Below, piece after piece: positions 33,254 through 43,100 of a stretch of 47,141 nt of DNA (position 1 is the first letter of the stretch; each line of letters begins with the position of its first letter). The DNA is taken from assembly GCA_002722245.1 (NCBI GenBank), contig PBLA01000022.1:1-47141 (forward strand), given 5' to 3'. The notes beneath the pieces are model-generated. The model worked only from the letters and a program-made list of their open reading frames with translations. It was not told where the DNA came from and did no database searches. The DNA is from Flavobacteriales bacterium. GTDB taxonomy: Bacteria > Bacteroidota > Bacteroidia > Flavobacteriales_C > GCA-002722245. A program made the position numbers and the translations under genes.

Positions 33254-33556
33254 AAAGTGGAGTTTTCGTTCAAACGCGATAAAAAATAATACGTGCTTAT
33301 TTCGTTATTAACAGGACACGTTGGTTAAAATTTAAGATTTTGTTGTAAAATTCATCGACTAATGATCGACTTTTATAGGGAGTTTTAATTGATTTGTATT
33401 ACTAGAGTATTTTATCATAAAACATAATAGATTGTTTTTCAATGGGTTTAAATCTAAAAATAGTAAAAACACGTATTTTTTAAGTAAAAAAGCGTAACTG
33501 TTTTTATGTCTTTGCCGTTTATTGTTTTGAGTATTGAAAAATAGGTAAGAATTAGT
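33254..33556. other. intergenic region, no gene seen
   Basis: 303 bases, very AT-rich, between the SGNH-MBOAT gene and the MORN-type gene. I find no open frame with a credible start, no tRNA and no strong terminator. It presumably holds the promoter of the gene at 33557, but no exact TAnnTTTG box is visible. Confidence 0.5.
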
Positions 33557-34468
33557 ATGTTGTTAAAGAGATTTAAAATAACTTATATTTTCATAGTGTT
33601 TGTTCTTTGGAGCACATACTCTATCGCAAATGAGGCGCTCAATTATACCGATGATAATAATCAAAAACAAGGGCATTGGGTGTTCACCAATAAAGTCAAA
33701 AAATTACCTAATTATAGAGAAGATCAAATTGTAGAGGAGGGAGATTATCTAAACAATAAAAAAAATGGGAAATGGTTGTTTTATTACAACAATGATAAGG
33801 TTAAACATATTTTAACGTTTTCGAATAATCGCCCAGATGGATATGCTATTTTTTATTATAAAAATGGACAAAAGCGTGAGGAAGGCGTATGGAAAAACAA
33901 TAAATGGGTAGGAGATTACAAATATTATTATGAAAATGGAAATGTTCGGTTTGAGTGGCAATATAATCAAAACGGTCAGCGGACTGGGATTCAAAAATAC
34001 TATCATTTAAATGGTCAGTTAATGATTGAAGGAGAGTGGAATAACGGCAAGGAATCTGGTACTATTATCGAATATTATGAAGATGGATCGATTAAATCCG
34101 AGCGTATTTTTAATAATGGTCAGTTGGACTTAGAATCAACAAAAAACTTCAAGCCCCAAGAAAAGGTAGTGGTTAAAACTAATGAGGTTTCGGATAATCA
34201 GCCCTTATCAAAAGAGTTAAAGAATGATAGTATAACGGAACTTACAGTTTTACCAACTGAAGTAAAGAAAGTAAAGGCTCCTTGGAATGGAACAGGTGAT
34301 CATCAATTTTTTAATAAGAAAGGTCAATTGGTTAGAGAAGGGTATTTCATTAAGGGGTATTTAATGGATGGTAATGTTTACATGTATAATGTTAAAGGAG
34401 AAAAAATAAGGACAACAGTGTTCAAAGGTGGAAGGCTCATTCAAGATATTAATCACGCCAAGAATTAA
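33557..34468 (+). CDS. secreted MORN-2/YwqK-type repeat protein
   Basis: 303 residues with a signal peptide of about 24 residues. Residues 45-195 contain at least five repeats of the MORN-2 type, each with a Y-Y/F-x-N-G-x-x-x-x-E-G-x-W core (for example FYYKNGQKREEGVWKNNK and KYYHLNGQLMIEGEWNNGK). A Lys/Glu/Val-rich linker follows (200-245), then one more pair of repeats near the end. Databases often label such proteins as 'YwqK family antitoxin', but nothing here suggests a toxin-antitoxin pair; a secreted structural or binding role is more likely. It is monocistronic as far as can be seen. Confidence 0.8.
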   Translation: MLLKRFKITYIFIVFVLWSTYSIANEALNYTDDNNQKQGHWVFTNKVKKLPNYREDQIVEEGDYLNNKKNGKWLFYYNNDKVKHILTFSNNRPDGYAIFYYKNGQKREEGVWKNNKWVGDYKYYYENGNVRFEWQYNQNGQRTGIQKYYHLNGQLMIEGEWNNGKESGTIIEYYEDGSIKSERIFNNGQLDLESTKNFKPQEKVVVKTNEVSDNQPLSKELKNDSITELTVLPTEVKKVKAPWNGTGDHQFFNKKGQLVREGYFIKGYLMDGNVYMYNVKGEKIRTTVFKGGRLIQDINHAKN

Positions 34469-34694
34469 GCATAGTTCATAAAAATCTTTCGCATTTAAAA
34501 AATTCCTAACGGATTCATTAATCGCAATTTTACAACAAATTCCATTTATTTTCTGAATTATTCAAGTTGGCATGTAGTTTGAACTGGCTTTGAAATACAA
34601 GTTTTGAAAAGGGGTTCAACTTCATTAGCAATTTGTCCAACTTATCGTTGATAAAACGCGTATTTAAATACTACACTCAACAATCTAATGTGTT

Positions 34695-34943
34695 ATGGAA
34701 AAGATTAAATTAAATTATAGGTACAGATATCCTCGAGTAAAATTTAGAAATGGAGAAACAAAATATGGTATGTTGTATGGGATTTACAACAAATCAATTC
34801 AAAAACTTGAGTATTATTTTGCGGAGTCTAATCAAATAAGGAAGGTTAATGTTCTGCATAAGAATGTCCAGATGAATTGGGTCAAAAAGGATCAAAACAG
34901 GATACATCCATCAGATATTCTGAAGGTAGAATATTTTAATTAG
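34695..34943 (+). CDS. small hypothetical protein
   Basis: 82 residues, basic, no signal peptide. It looks like a small strand-rich protein (YPRVKFRNGETKYGMLYGIY, KLEYYFAES) with an SH3-like feel, and ends FN. I recognise no family. It has an ATG start, a codon style like its neighbours and 226 bases of upstream non-coding DNA, so it is probably real. Its last 8 bases overlap the end of the convergent S41 protease gene. Confidence 0.55.
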   Translation: MEKIKLNYRYRYPRVKFRNGETKYGMLYGIYNKSIQKLEYYFAESNQIRKVNVLHKNVQMNWVKKDQNRIHPSDILKVEYFN

Positions 34944-36534
34944 TGAATGAGAGAAAGTTTAATGCGCGTTGTATGTCTGAGTCGTCTTCTGCTATTTTTT
35001 GGTAAAGACCGTTATTACCAAGTTTTACGCGTAGTATATAGGCTTTTAATCGGTTCATAATATAAGCTTTTGAGATTTTCCAGTCGGACTCTATCCAATC
35101 TATTTCTTTTTCAATACAATATTTTTTGAATGATTGTTCTAAAGAAAATTTAGTAAGTGAAAGAGTACAATCTTTGAAATCTATGCCTTGAATTTTCTTA
35201 GGTGTAAAATACTGAATGGCAAAACTGCTAATTAAATTTTTCTCGGTAATATCATACAGTAATTTTGAATTCATTGTAGTGTCTAGAGGTACAAATTCAT
35301 CAGGAATAACACCACCACCACCATATACTATTCTTCCTTTAACTGTTTTATAAAGCGTAGTGTCCAGTATTTTCATGCTGTCTTTGTGATACAGTTCACC
35401 ATTTTCCCAACGATATCTCTCATCATTGCGATACCCAACGATATCATCCTTTTCAAATGGTTTTTGAATACATCTACCCGATGGAATGTAATAGCGAGCT
35501 ATTGTTAAGTGGATGCGTGAATGATCTTTTAAATTTAAAACGGATTGCACTAAACCCTTACCAAAAGTCCTTCTTCCAAATATGGTTGCTCGGTCATTAT
35601 CTTGGAGAGCACCAGCCAGTATCTCGCTCGCGCTTGCGCTGTTCTGATTAATTAGAACAGCAAAAGGAATTGCAGAAAAATCGCCGTCATATCGAGAATT
35701 ATAGGATTCTTGTTCGTTTTCTCCTTTTGTATAAACGATATTCCGACCTTCAGGCAATAGCTCTTCACAAATATTAACTACTGCATTTAAAGAGCCGCCT
35801 GGGTTATTCCTTACATCCAATATGATTTTTTTAGCTCCTTTTTTTATAATTGTTTTCGCAGCTTTTTTAAATTCAGCATGAGTTTGATATGAAAATCGAT
35901 TGATTTTAATGTAGCCAATTGAATCCGATAATAGGAATGCTGCGTCAATACTGAAGATTGGAATTTCACTTCGAATAACAGGGATATTGATGTGTCCATT
36001 ATCAAAAGGTCGGAAAATCATTAAATTAATTTCACTTCCTTTTTTTCCACGTAACAGAGTTACTAAACTATCTGTTGTGAGTTTTCCAAGCGCAATGGAT
36101 TCATTATTTAATCCAATTATACGATCTCCGGGTAAAACACCCGCTCTCTCTGAGGGACCTCCATGAATGGAATTGATAACCATTAAGGTATCTTCAATGA
36201 TTCTAAATTCAATCCCTATTCCTTCAAATTTTCCACTCATTCTTTCTTTTTCTGTTTTTACTTCCTGAGGAGGAATGTAGGTAGAATGAGGATCTAAGTG
36301 ATTTAAAAGGTGGTTTATTGTATATTCTGTAATTTCATTCTCATCAATGGGATCAACATAATTTTTTACTACTTTTTCAATGACTTCATCTACTTTTCCA
36401 CTACTGTTATTCGAGAAATAGAGGGATGTAGAATTTCCATTTTGGTACAAAAATTTTCCTAGGATTAATCCCAGAATCAGGAAGATAGCTCCGAAAATTG
36501 GCAGGAAATTATAGAACGGGTTTTTAGTATTCAT
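34936..36534 (-). CDS. S41-family C-terminal processing peptidase (CtpA-like)
   Basis: 532 residues from the ATG at 36534 (a TTG three codons earlier is possible). An N-terminal membrane anchor covers about 8-30. The PDZ domain spans about 90-185 (GIGIEFRI, GVLPGDRIIGLN), followed by the S41 protease core with LDVRNNPGGSL, the catalytic Ser in NQNSASASEILAGALQD and the catalytic Lys in GRRTFGKGLVQ. It cleaves C-termini of envelope or periplasmic proteins. A tail of about 150 residues follows the core, as in Bacteroidota members. The start overlaps the end of the dCMP deaminase gene by 11 bases, a pairing I believe is common in this phylum. Confidence 0.92.
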   Translation of the reverse strand: MNTKNPFYNFLPIFGAIFLILGLILGKFLYQNGNSTSLYFSNNSSGKVDEVIEKVVKNYVDPIDENEITEYTINHLLNHLDPHSTYIPPQEVKTEKERMSGKFEGIGIEFRIIEDTLMVINSIHGGPSERAGVLPGDRIIGLNNESIALGKLTTDSLVTLLRGKKGSEINLMIFRPFDNGHINIPVIRSEIPIFSIDAAFLLSDSIGYIKINRFSYQTHAEFKKAAKTIIKKGAKKIILDVRNNPGGSLNAVVNICEELLPEGRNIVYTKGENEQESYNSRYDGDFSAIPFAVLINQNSASASEILAGALQDNDRATIFGRRTFGKGLVQSVLNLKDHSRIHLTIARYYIPSGRCIQKPFEKDDIVGYRNDERYRWENGELYHKDSMKILDTTLYKTVKGRIVYGGGGVIPDEFVPLDTTMNSKLLYDITEKNLISSFAIQYFTPKKIQGIDFKDCTLSLTKFSLEQSFKKYCIEKEIDWIESDWKISKAYIMNRLKAYILRVKLGNNGLYQKIAEDDSDIQRALNFLSFTN

Positions 36535-36988
36535 CGTTTTCAAAGGGGTGTTCTATTTGAACAATTTCTATGCCTGCTTGTTGTAAAAAATTGATACCTG
36601 TTTGATCTTTATAGCCTTTTATAAATACAACTCTTTTTATGCCTGCTTGGAGGATTAATTTACTGCAGTCTTTACAAGGAGAAAGTGTAATATAAAGCGT
36701 AGAGTTTTGCCCCCTGTTATTTGAACGCGCTAATTTTAAAATCGCATTTGCTTCAGCATGTAATACATACCAGTGAGTATTTCCAGTATGATCTTCACAA
36801 CAATTCTCAAAACCAGATGGAGTTCCATTGTACCCATCAGCAATGATGATATTATCCTTAACAATTATAGCACCTACTTGTTTTCGTTTACAATGACTTA
36901 GTTTAGCCCACTCGGTTGCCATTCTCAGATAGGCTCTGTCGTATCTTGATTGCTTTTTAATGCTTTCAGAAGTTTTTATTGAGCTCAT
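36524..36988 (-). CDS. dCMP deaminase / ComE-type cytidine deaminase
   Basis: 154 residues from the ATG at 36988. A start three codons earlier (36997) lies within an exact -7 promoter box and is therefore unlikely. The zinc site is complete: HAEANAI (His ligand and catalytic Glu) and SPCKDC (two Cys ligands). The N-terminal part has RKQVGAIIVKDNIIIADGYNGTP, and the CCEDH segment fits the extra zinc region of dCMP deaminases. It converts dCMP to dUMP for thymidylate synthesis. The downstream S41 gene overlaps by 11 bases. Confidence 0.9.
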   Translation of the reverse strand: MSSIKTSESIKKQSRYDRAYLRMATEWAKLSHCKRKQVGAIIVKDNIIIADGYNGTPSGFENCCEDHTGNTHWYVLHAEANAILKLARSNNRGQNSTLYITLSPCKDCSKLILQAGIKRVVFIKGYKDQTGINFLQQAGIEIVQIEHPFENDEY

Positions 36989-36994
36989 TAAGTG

Positions 36995-37002
36995 CAAATT
37001 TA
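36995..37002 (-). promoter_or_regulatory. candidate -7 box of the dCMP deaminase gene
   Basis: TAAATTTG followed by C on the minus strand is an exact TAnnTTTG match and ends only 6 bases before the ATG at 36988. The transcript would begin at or next to the start codon, that is, be leaderless or nearly so. Confidence 0.4.
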
Positions 37003-37110
37003 GTCTAAAATAAACATTTATGTTCTGTTTCTATTTCCACATACATTTTCATCGAGCGTTCGATTAAAAGTAATCTCGGGCGTTTTATTGACAAGAGTGC
37101 GAAATACAAA

Positions 37111-37138
37111 AAAAAACCACCTTGTAAGGTGGTTTTTG
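37111..37138 (-). terminator. terminator of PEP carboxylase gene
   Basis: A perfect stem ACCACCTT/AAGGTGGT around a GT centre, extended by A5/T5 on the outside, 16 bases after the ppc stop. It could also work on the plus strand. Confidence 0.85.
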
Positions 37139-37154
37139 TAGAGCATATTTTATT

Positions 37155-39758
37155 TTATGCAGCATTTCTGGATGCATTTATACTTCCAAAGAATGCACGA
37201 ATAATCATTTTCTCATAAGCATCTTTCCATTTTTCTCCTTTTCGATCTCCCTTCTCAATTGCTTTAACTTGCATTAAAGCATACTGCTGAATGGTAATTA
37301 ATGGAAGTATTATATTTTCTCTGAGTTGTATTGATGCCTTAATATTTGGTGATTTTTCTAAAAGTTCTTTTTGTCCTGAAATTTCAAGAAGTAGTCTTTT
37401 AGTTTGCTCGTATTCTTTATAAATACCTTTCCAAAATTTACCGAATTTTTTGTCCTTTTCAAGGTAGGAAGTTAATGGGAAGTAGGTTTTACAAATGGAC
37501 TGCATAGAATTGTCGATTAACGTTCTGAAGAATAAAGATTTCTTATAAAAATCCTTTACTTCTTCAAGCCTGCCATCATCTTCATATTTTTTTAATGCCG
37601 CTCCTACACCATAAAATCCAGGTACATTCTGTTTCATTTGTGTCCAAGCTCCTACAAAGGGTATTGCTCTTAAGTCACTCAAAGAAAGTTTTGCAGCGGA
37701 TTTACGTTTTGAAGGACGAGAACCAATATTTGTTTTTCCATAATACTGTAAAACAGAAACATCTTCTAGATAATCGATAAATTTAGGGTCTTCTTTAAAA
37801 TCAGTGTATGCTTTAAAACCAAGCTCCGCTAAATCGTTCATGATTTCTCTTTGCTTATCATTTAATTTAGCGACATCACCTTTGAATACGAAATTTTCCA
37901 ACCCTGCACAGAAAAATTGCTCAAGATTATATTGTGATGAATTTAGTGTTCCAAAGTTTGATGAAATGGTTTGTCCCTGTATAGTCAATTGAATTTCATT
38001 GTCTTCAATTTTATCTCCTAAAGAAGAGTAAAATTTATTTGTGTTTCCTCCTCCTCTTGCAGGGGGACCACCACGCCCATCAAAAAAGACAATTTTAATC
38101 CTATTTTTCTTTGAAATTCCAGATAAGATTTCTTTCGCAGTAAATATGGACCAATTAGCTTTTAAATACCCACCATCTTTAGTACCGTCTGAGAAGCCTA
38201 ACATAACGTATTGACGTTTTCCTCTGGCTTTAAGGTGTTCGGCATAAATAGGATGATCATACATAAAGCCTAAAATTTCCTCACCGTTTGCTAAATCTTC
38301 TACTGTTTCAAGCAGGGGCACAATATCAAAAGTCATTTCGTCTTTTTTCCATCCGCACATTCTTGCTAATGCATATACTTCGAAAAGATTTCTTTGTGAT
38401 TGAGTATTGGAAATTATATAACGATGACAGCCTGTCTCTCCATTTTCCTCTTGTACGGTTTTCATAACGTAAAACGATTTAAGTGTTTCACGAACGATTT
38501 CTGTCTCAAACAGCTCTGGATCAACACTTCCTTCAAGTTGAGTAAGCACATCAATTTGCTTTGTCATGGAAAGTTTATCATAATTTTTAGGAATTTTCCC
38601 TTTAAGTGTTTCACCTAATTTTCCATCATGAGCTGCCTGAAAAACTTCTGCAATTACTTGTCCATGAATTCTTGAATCCTGACGAATATCCATATTAGTA
38701 AAATGGAATCCGAAGAGTTTTACTTTAACAATAAAATCATCCACTACATCTACAAACAGCCCTTGATGATTTTTTATGACGTATTTCTTAATCGCCTCTA
38801 AATCATTGATTATTTCTTGAGCAGTTTGATACCTTCTACCTTTCGTATTAAAAATGGTAGCAGACAGTTTATTATATACTTTTTCTGCTAACTGATCTAC
38901 GCCAGTAAACGTCATTCGTTTTCGAAGTTTTTTAGCATCTCTGAAATAACAAATGAAAATTTTATGTCGTAATTGACGAGCGGTTTCTAGTGTAATTTCG
39001 GACGTTACAAAAGGATTCCCGTCTCGATCTCCACAAGGCCAAAAACCAATATTGATAATGTCTTTATCATAATCAGTAACTCCTTGCTTAGCCAATTCCC
39101 TTCTTACTCGAGCATGAACGTTACCCACAGAGTGGTAAAATACATTTTCTAAATACCACATTAATCGTATTGCCTCATCATAAGGCGTTGGCTTTTCTTT
39201 CGAGACAAACGCCGTTCGACCAAGTTGCTGTAGGAGTTCATTTATTTTCTGTAGATTAGAATTTCTAATGGCTTCCTCTAATTCACCAATGATGGATAAT
39301 ACTCTCCCAGGATAGAACTGTGTAGGATGCGCTGTAAGGACAATTCTAACTTTAAAATCCTCCAGTTTCTTTATTAATTTATCCACTTTTTGTTGTGATA
39401 CAGCACGATTAAAGACATAACGTACAGTTCCGTTTCCGTTTAAATCATTTATTTGTTCAAAGGCTGCGTCTTCTACGGCATCAAAAAGAACCACCTGTCG
39501 TTCAATATACTGTATAAACTTAAAGAGTAAATCTATTTTTTCGCTTTCTTTTTTTACCCCTGCGTGTTTTTTGAAAAAAGTATCTACAATCTGTGTAGGA
39601 TCCATCTTATCGTTAAAACCTTCTTGACATTCTTTAAAGAGAACTGGGAGTAATACACCTGTATTGGTAATCTCCTCAAAAGGCAATGTTAAAAATAAGC
39701 TATTGTAAATCTGGTACTTAGCAGCTACTTTATTATTGAACTTCGAACTTAAATCCAT
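37155..39758 (-). CDS. ppc: phosphoenolpyruvate carboxylase
   Basis: 867 residues, close to the 883 of E. coli PEPC. Hallmarks run in order: VLTAHPTQFYPGR (catalytic His), GFWPCGDRDGNPFVT (usually GGDRDGNP, here CGDRDGNP), a central MLGFSDGTKDGGYL, and the flexible-loop active-site motif FFDGRGGPPARGGG. It fixes bicarbonate onto PEP to form oxaloacetate, feeding the TCA cycle. The last residues read NASRNAA where many PEPCs end in NTG, which may weaken allosteric C-terminal contacts. It is monocistronic with its own terminator and a candidate -7 box. Confidence 0.95.
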   Translation of the reverse strand: MDLSSKFNNKVAAKYQIYNSLFLTLPFEEITNTGVLLPVLFKECQEGFNDKMDPTQIVDTFFKKHAGVKKESEKIDLLFKFIQYIERQVVLFDAVEDAAFEQINDLNGNGTVRYVFNRAVSQQKVDKLIKKLEDFKVRIVLTAHPTQFYPGRVLSIIGELEEAIRNSNLQKINELLQQLGRTAFVSKEKPTPYDEAIRLMWYLENVFYHSVGNVHARVRRELAKQGVTDYDKDIINIGFWPCGDRDGNPFVTSEITLETARQLRHKIFICYFRDAKKLRKRMTFTGVDQLAEKVYNKLSATIFNTKGRRYQTAQEIINDLEAIKKYVIKNHQGLFVDVVDDFIVKVKLFGFHFTNMDIRQDSRIHGQVIAEVFQAAHDGKLGETLKGKIPKNYDKLSMTKQIDVLTQLEGSVDPELFETEIVRETLKSFYVMKTVQEENGETGCHRYIISNTQSQRNLFEVYALARMCGWKKDEMTFDIVPLLETVEDLANGEEILGFMYDHPIYAEHLKARGKRQYVMLGFSDGTKDGGYLKANWSIFTAKEILSGISKKNRIKIVFFDGRGGPPARGGGNTNKFYSSLGDKIEDNEIQLTIQGQTISSNFGTLNSSQYNLEQFFCAGLENFVFKGDVAKLNDKQREIMNDLAELGFKAYTDFKEDPKFIDYLEDVSVLQYYGKTNIGSRPSKRKSAAKLSLSDLRAIPFVGAWTQMKQNVPGFYGVGAALKKYEDDGRLEEVKDFYKKSLFFRTLIDNSMQSICKTYFPLTSYLEKDKKFGKFWKGIYKEYEQTKRLLLEISGQKELLEKSPNIKASIQLRENIILPLITIQQYALMQVKAIEKGDRKGEKWKDAYEKMIIRAFFGSINASRNAA

Positions 39759-39791
39759 ATTTTATTACTATCAGAGGTTTAATGTTGTTAA

Positions 39792-39799
39792 CAAATGTA
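39792..39799 (-). promoter_or_regulatory. candidate -7 box of ppc
   Basis: TACATTTG on the minus strand, an exact TAnnTTTG match, 33 bases before the ppc ATG. It implies a leader of about 27 nt. No clear upstream TTG box. Confidence 0.45.
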
Positions 39800-39863
39800 G
39801 TTAAAATGTTGAAAAGTATAGTCTTTCGTTTATAATAGAACATAAATTAAAATCGGAAGGTTA

Positions 39864-39929
39864 TCCTTCTCCAGAAGGAAATTAAAAACATGTTTTTTTA
39901 AGGGATAACATTTCCTTTATTAAGGAAAT
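39864..39929 (+). other. two hairpins in the leader region of the giant adhesin gene
   Basis: The 346-base gap between ppc and the adhesin gene holds TCCTTCT/AGAAGGA (39864-39879, minimal loop), then an AAAAACATGTTTTT palindrome, then ATTTCCTT/AAGGAAAT with a TATT loop (39910-39929). None has the run of T expected right after a terminator stem. They could shape an mRNA leader or be old terminator pieces. Nothing else is evident in the gap apart from the ppc -7 box. Confidence 0.35.
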
Positions 39930-40104
39930 CACAATGTCGTATTTTAATTGATTTGAAAAAAGAGTGGAGCGAAAAAATTATTAACAATAAAAACTTCGAT
40001 TTATTCGACGTTTAGGAAACCCTTTGTTAATTTCGTCGTACAATTTAAAGTCAAGCTTTTGTCAATTTATTGGCATTCAGTAAGATAGAATTAAATACTA
40101 CGAG

Positions 40105-43100
40105 TTGAGAGCTGTTGAGAAAATTACGAGAGAGTTAATCTTAATCGCTTTATTTTTTATTAACACGTCCTTGATTGCTCAAAAATATTGGGTTTCAGGG
40201 AATGGAAAATGGAGTGATTCAAGTCATTGGTCTTTGACCAGTGGTGGTTCCGGTGGTGCTTCTGTACCTACAATGGATGAAGATGTAATTGTTGATCTAA
40301 ATTCCGGATTTACTGACGGAGATTCAATTATTATTACTTCTGGAGCTCAAGTTCAAAATCTAGATTTCTCTAAAAATTTTGTGCCAATAAATTTCGTTGG
40401 AGATTCGCAATCTAATTTTTTGCTTTCGGGAAAAATTTTTTTCGGGAATAAAGTTGAGAACAAGTTTGAAGGAAAAGTCATTATGTCAGGGACATCTTCT
40501 GATTTTGGCATGAAGATTTATAACTCAGGAGAGTTTTATGGATTGCAAACTTTTGATGCTGTTTACAAAAATAAAATAAAAAACACATTACAAACGCTTT
40601 CGGTTACGAGTTTAAGTGTAACAGCGAATGATGCGACATGTGGTTGTAATGGTTCTATTACTGTTAGTCCTAATGATGGGACAGGTCCTTTTGGATATAG
40701 TTGGGATGTTACTGCAGCAGAAGATCCTGATGGATTAGGCACCCCTAATTTAACTAATGTTTGTCCTGGTTTGTACACTATTCAGGTTTATGACTCAGCT
40801 GATGGACCTAATCCATTACCATATTTTTATCCTGTTCCAATTATAATTAATGGTCCTGCTCCTATTACAATTGTATTAGCTAGTAATGATAGTGTAAGTT
40901 GCAATGGAGGATCAGATGGCCAGATTCAGACCAATGTCTACTTTGGAGCAGGGGGATATGATTATGAGTGGAGAGATGATTCAGGGCCTATTGGTCAAAC
41001 CGCCGCTACAGCAGTGGGTCTTTCAGCTGGAAATTATACTTTACATGTAACTGATATTGATGGGTGTACTGCTGAGAGTGAGGTTTATACTGTTTTAGAA
41101 CCAAATCTACTTACGACTTCTATAACTTCTTCTACAAACGTAGCATGTTATTCAGAATGTACTGGGAGTGCGACTGTGACACCTTCAGAAGGGACTCCTG
41201 GATATAGTTATGATTGGTACGATGCTGGAAATCAAACAGCAAGTACTGCAGTGAATCTGTGTGATGGGACTTATCATGTTGAGGTAACGGACAATAAGGG
41301 ATGTACTGATACGAGCCAAATAACAATTACAGAACCTACAGAACTAAAAGTTTCGATTGCTTCATTTACAAATGAGCAATGTTTTAATGCGAGTGATGGA
41401 CTAGCTACTGCACAAGCTGAAGGAGGTGTAGAAGATTATACATGGGATTGGTACGATAAACCAGGAGGTTCAACTGTTCCAAATTCAACAGGTTTTCCTG
41501 ACGGAACCTATCATGTAGAAGTTACGGACGATAATGGTTGTAAAGATACCGCTCAGGTTACGATTACCGGTCCGTCTTTATTAACATCTTCTATTATAGA
41601 TACGGTACATATTTTATGTCATGGAGACGCTACTGGTGAAGCTCAAGTCAGTGCTTCAGGAGGTACGCCGGGAATGGGGTATTCGTATTTGTGGAATGAT
41701 CCAGGCGGTGAAACATTACCTAGGCTTACAAATGTTGTTGCAGGAACCTACAAGGTTATAATAACTGATGCAAACGATTGTTTAGATTCTTCACAAGTTA
41801 CAATTACTCAGCCTTCATCACCCCTTAGTTCATCAATTACTGATGTTACTCATGCCTCATGCAATGGAGATTGTAATGGTGGGGCAATTGTAACACCCTC
41901 TGGAGGAGTTGGCAATTACACATACAATTGGTATGATGCTCCAGGTGGAATTACCGATTCAAGTATTACTGACTTGTGTCCAAGCACCTACAATGTTCGA
42001 ATTACAGATGGTAATGGCTGTCAGGATATTTCCACTGTTGAAATCAATCAGCCTTTTGGATTGGAATCATCGGCCATTATAACAAACGCCAATTGTAAAA
42101 GTGTGTGTGATGGAGCCATTGACCTTACTCCAATTGGTGGTACAGCTGGATATAATTTTGATTGGTATGATGTTCCAGGTACTCCAACGACGGAAGATTT
42201 AACAAATGTATGCGCGGGTACTTACCATGTTGAAATTGAGGATGTAAATGGGTGTCTTGACACTTCCGTTTACACAGTAACCGAACCAGACACATTGGTT
42301 GGTGGTATCTTAACTTCTACAAATGTGCTATGTCATGGAGATTCTACTGGTTCTGCCGTAGTAAATGAAACTGGAGGAGTAAGTCCCTATGTATATACTT
42401 GGTATGATATTCCAAATGCTCCTGGATCAGGAGTTGTTCAAAATGATCTTCCTAGTGGTATTTTTAATATTGAAATAGAAGACGCACAGGGGTGTAAGGA
42501 TACTGTAGAGTTGTCCATCACAGAACCAGCCTTACCGTTATCATCAATAATATCTGATACCGTTCATGTCTTGTGTAAAAATGTGTGTGAGGGAGAAGCT
42601 GAAGTTACTGCCTCTGGAGGGGTGCCTGACTACAACTATGATTGGTATGATGTCCCTGGAACTCCAACAACAAACAGAGCTACAAATTTATGCGATGGTA
42701 CTTATCATGTTGAAATCACCGATTTAAATGGTTGTTTGGATACGTCAGAGGTAATTATTGTTGAACCTGCCACAGAGGTTTCCATAGATGTTACAGATTC
42801 CAGCAATTTAAAATGTAACAATGTTTGTGAGGGAGAGGCTTTTGCAGTGTATACAGGAGGTACGGGTGTTTTGACTCTTGATTGGTATTCCGCAGGGAAT
42901 CAAATAACGGATACGGCTTTTAATTTATGTGCTGGTCCACATTATGTTGAGGTAACCGATGATAATGGTTGTAAGGATACTGCTCATGTTGTTTTAACAG
43001 AACCCACAAAACTAGACGTCTCCATAACAGCATTTACTAATGAGAAATGTTTTAGTGCGAGTGATGGAACGGCAACTGCTGAGGCAACTGGGGGAACAGC

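Noticed and set aside
33557-34468. Toxin-antitoxin system (YwqK-type label)
   Set aside because: The protein has a signal peptide and MORN-2 repeats, and there is no adjacent toxin-like gene; the label is a database convention, not evidence.
35015-35023. TTACCAAGT, identical to the LytTR half site
   Set aside because: It lies inside the S41 protease coding sequence with no partner at 21 bp on either side; probably chance.
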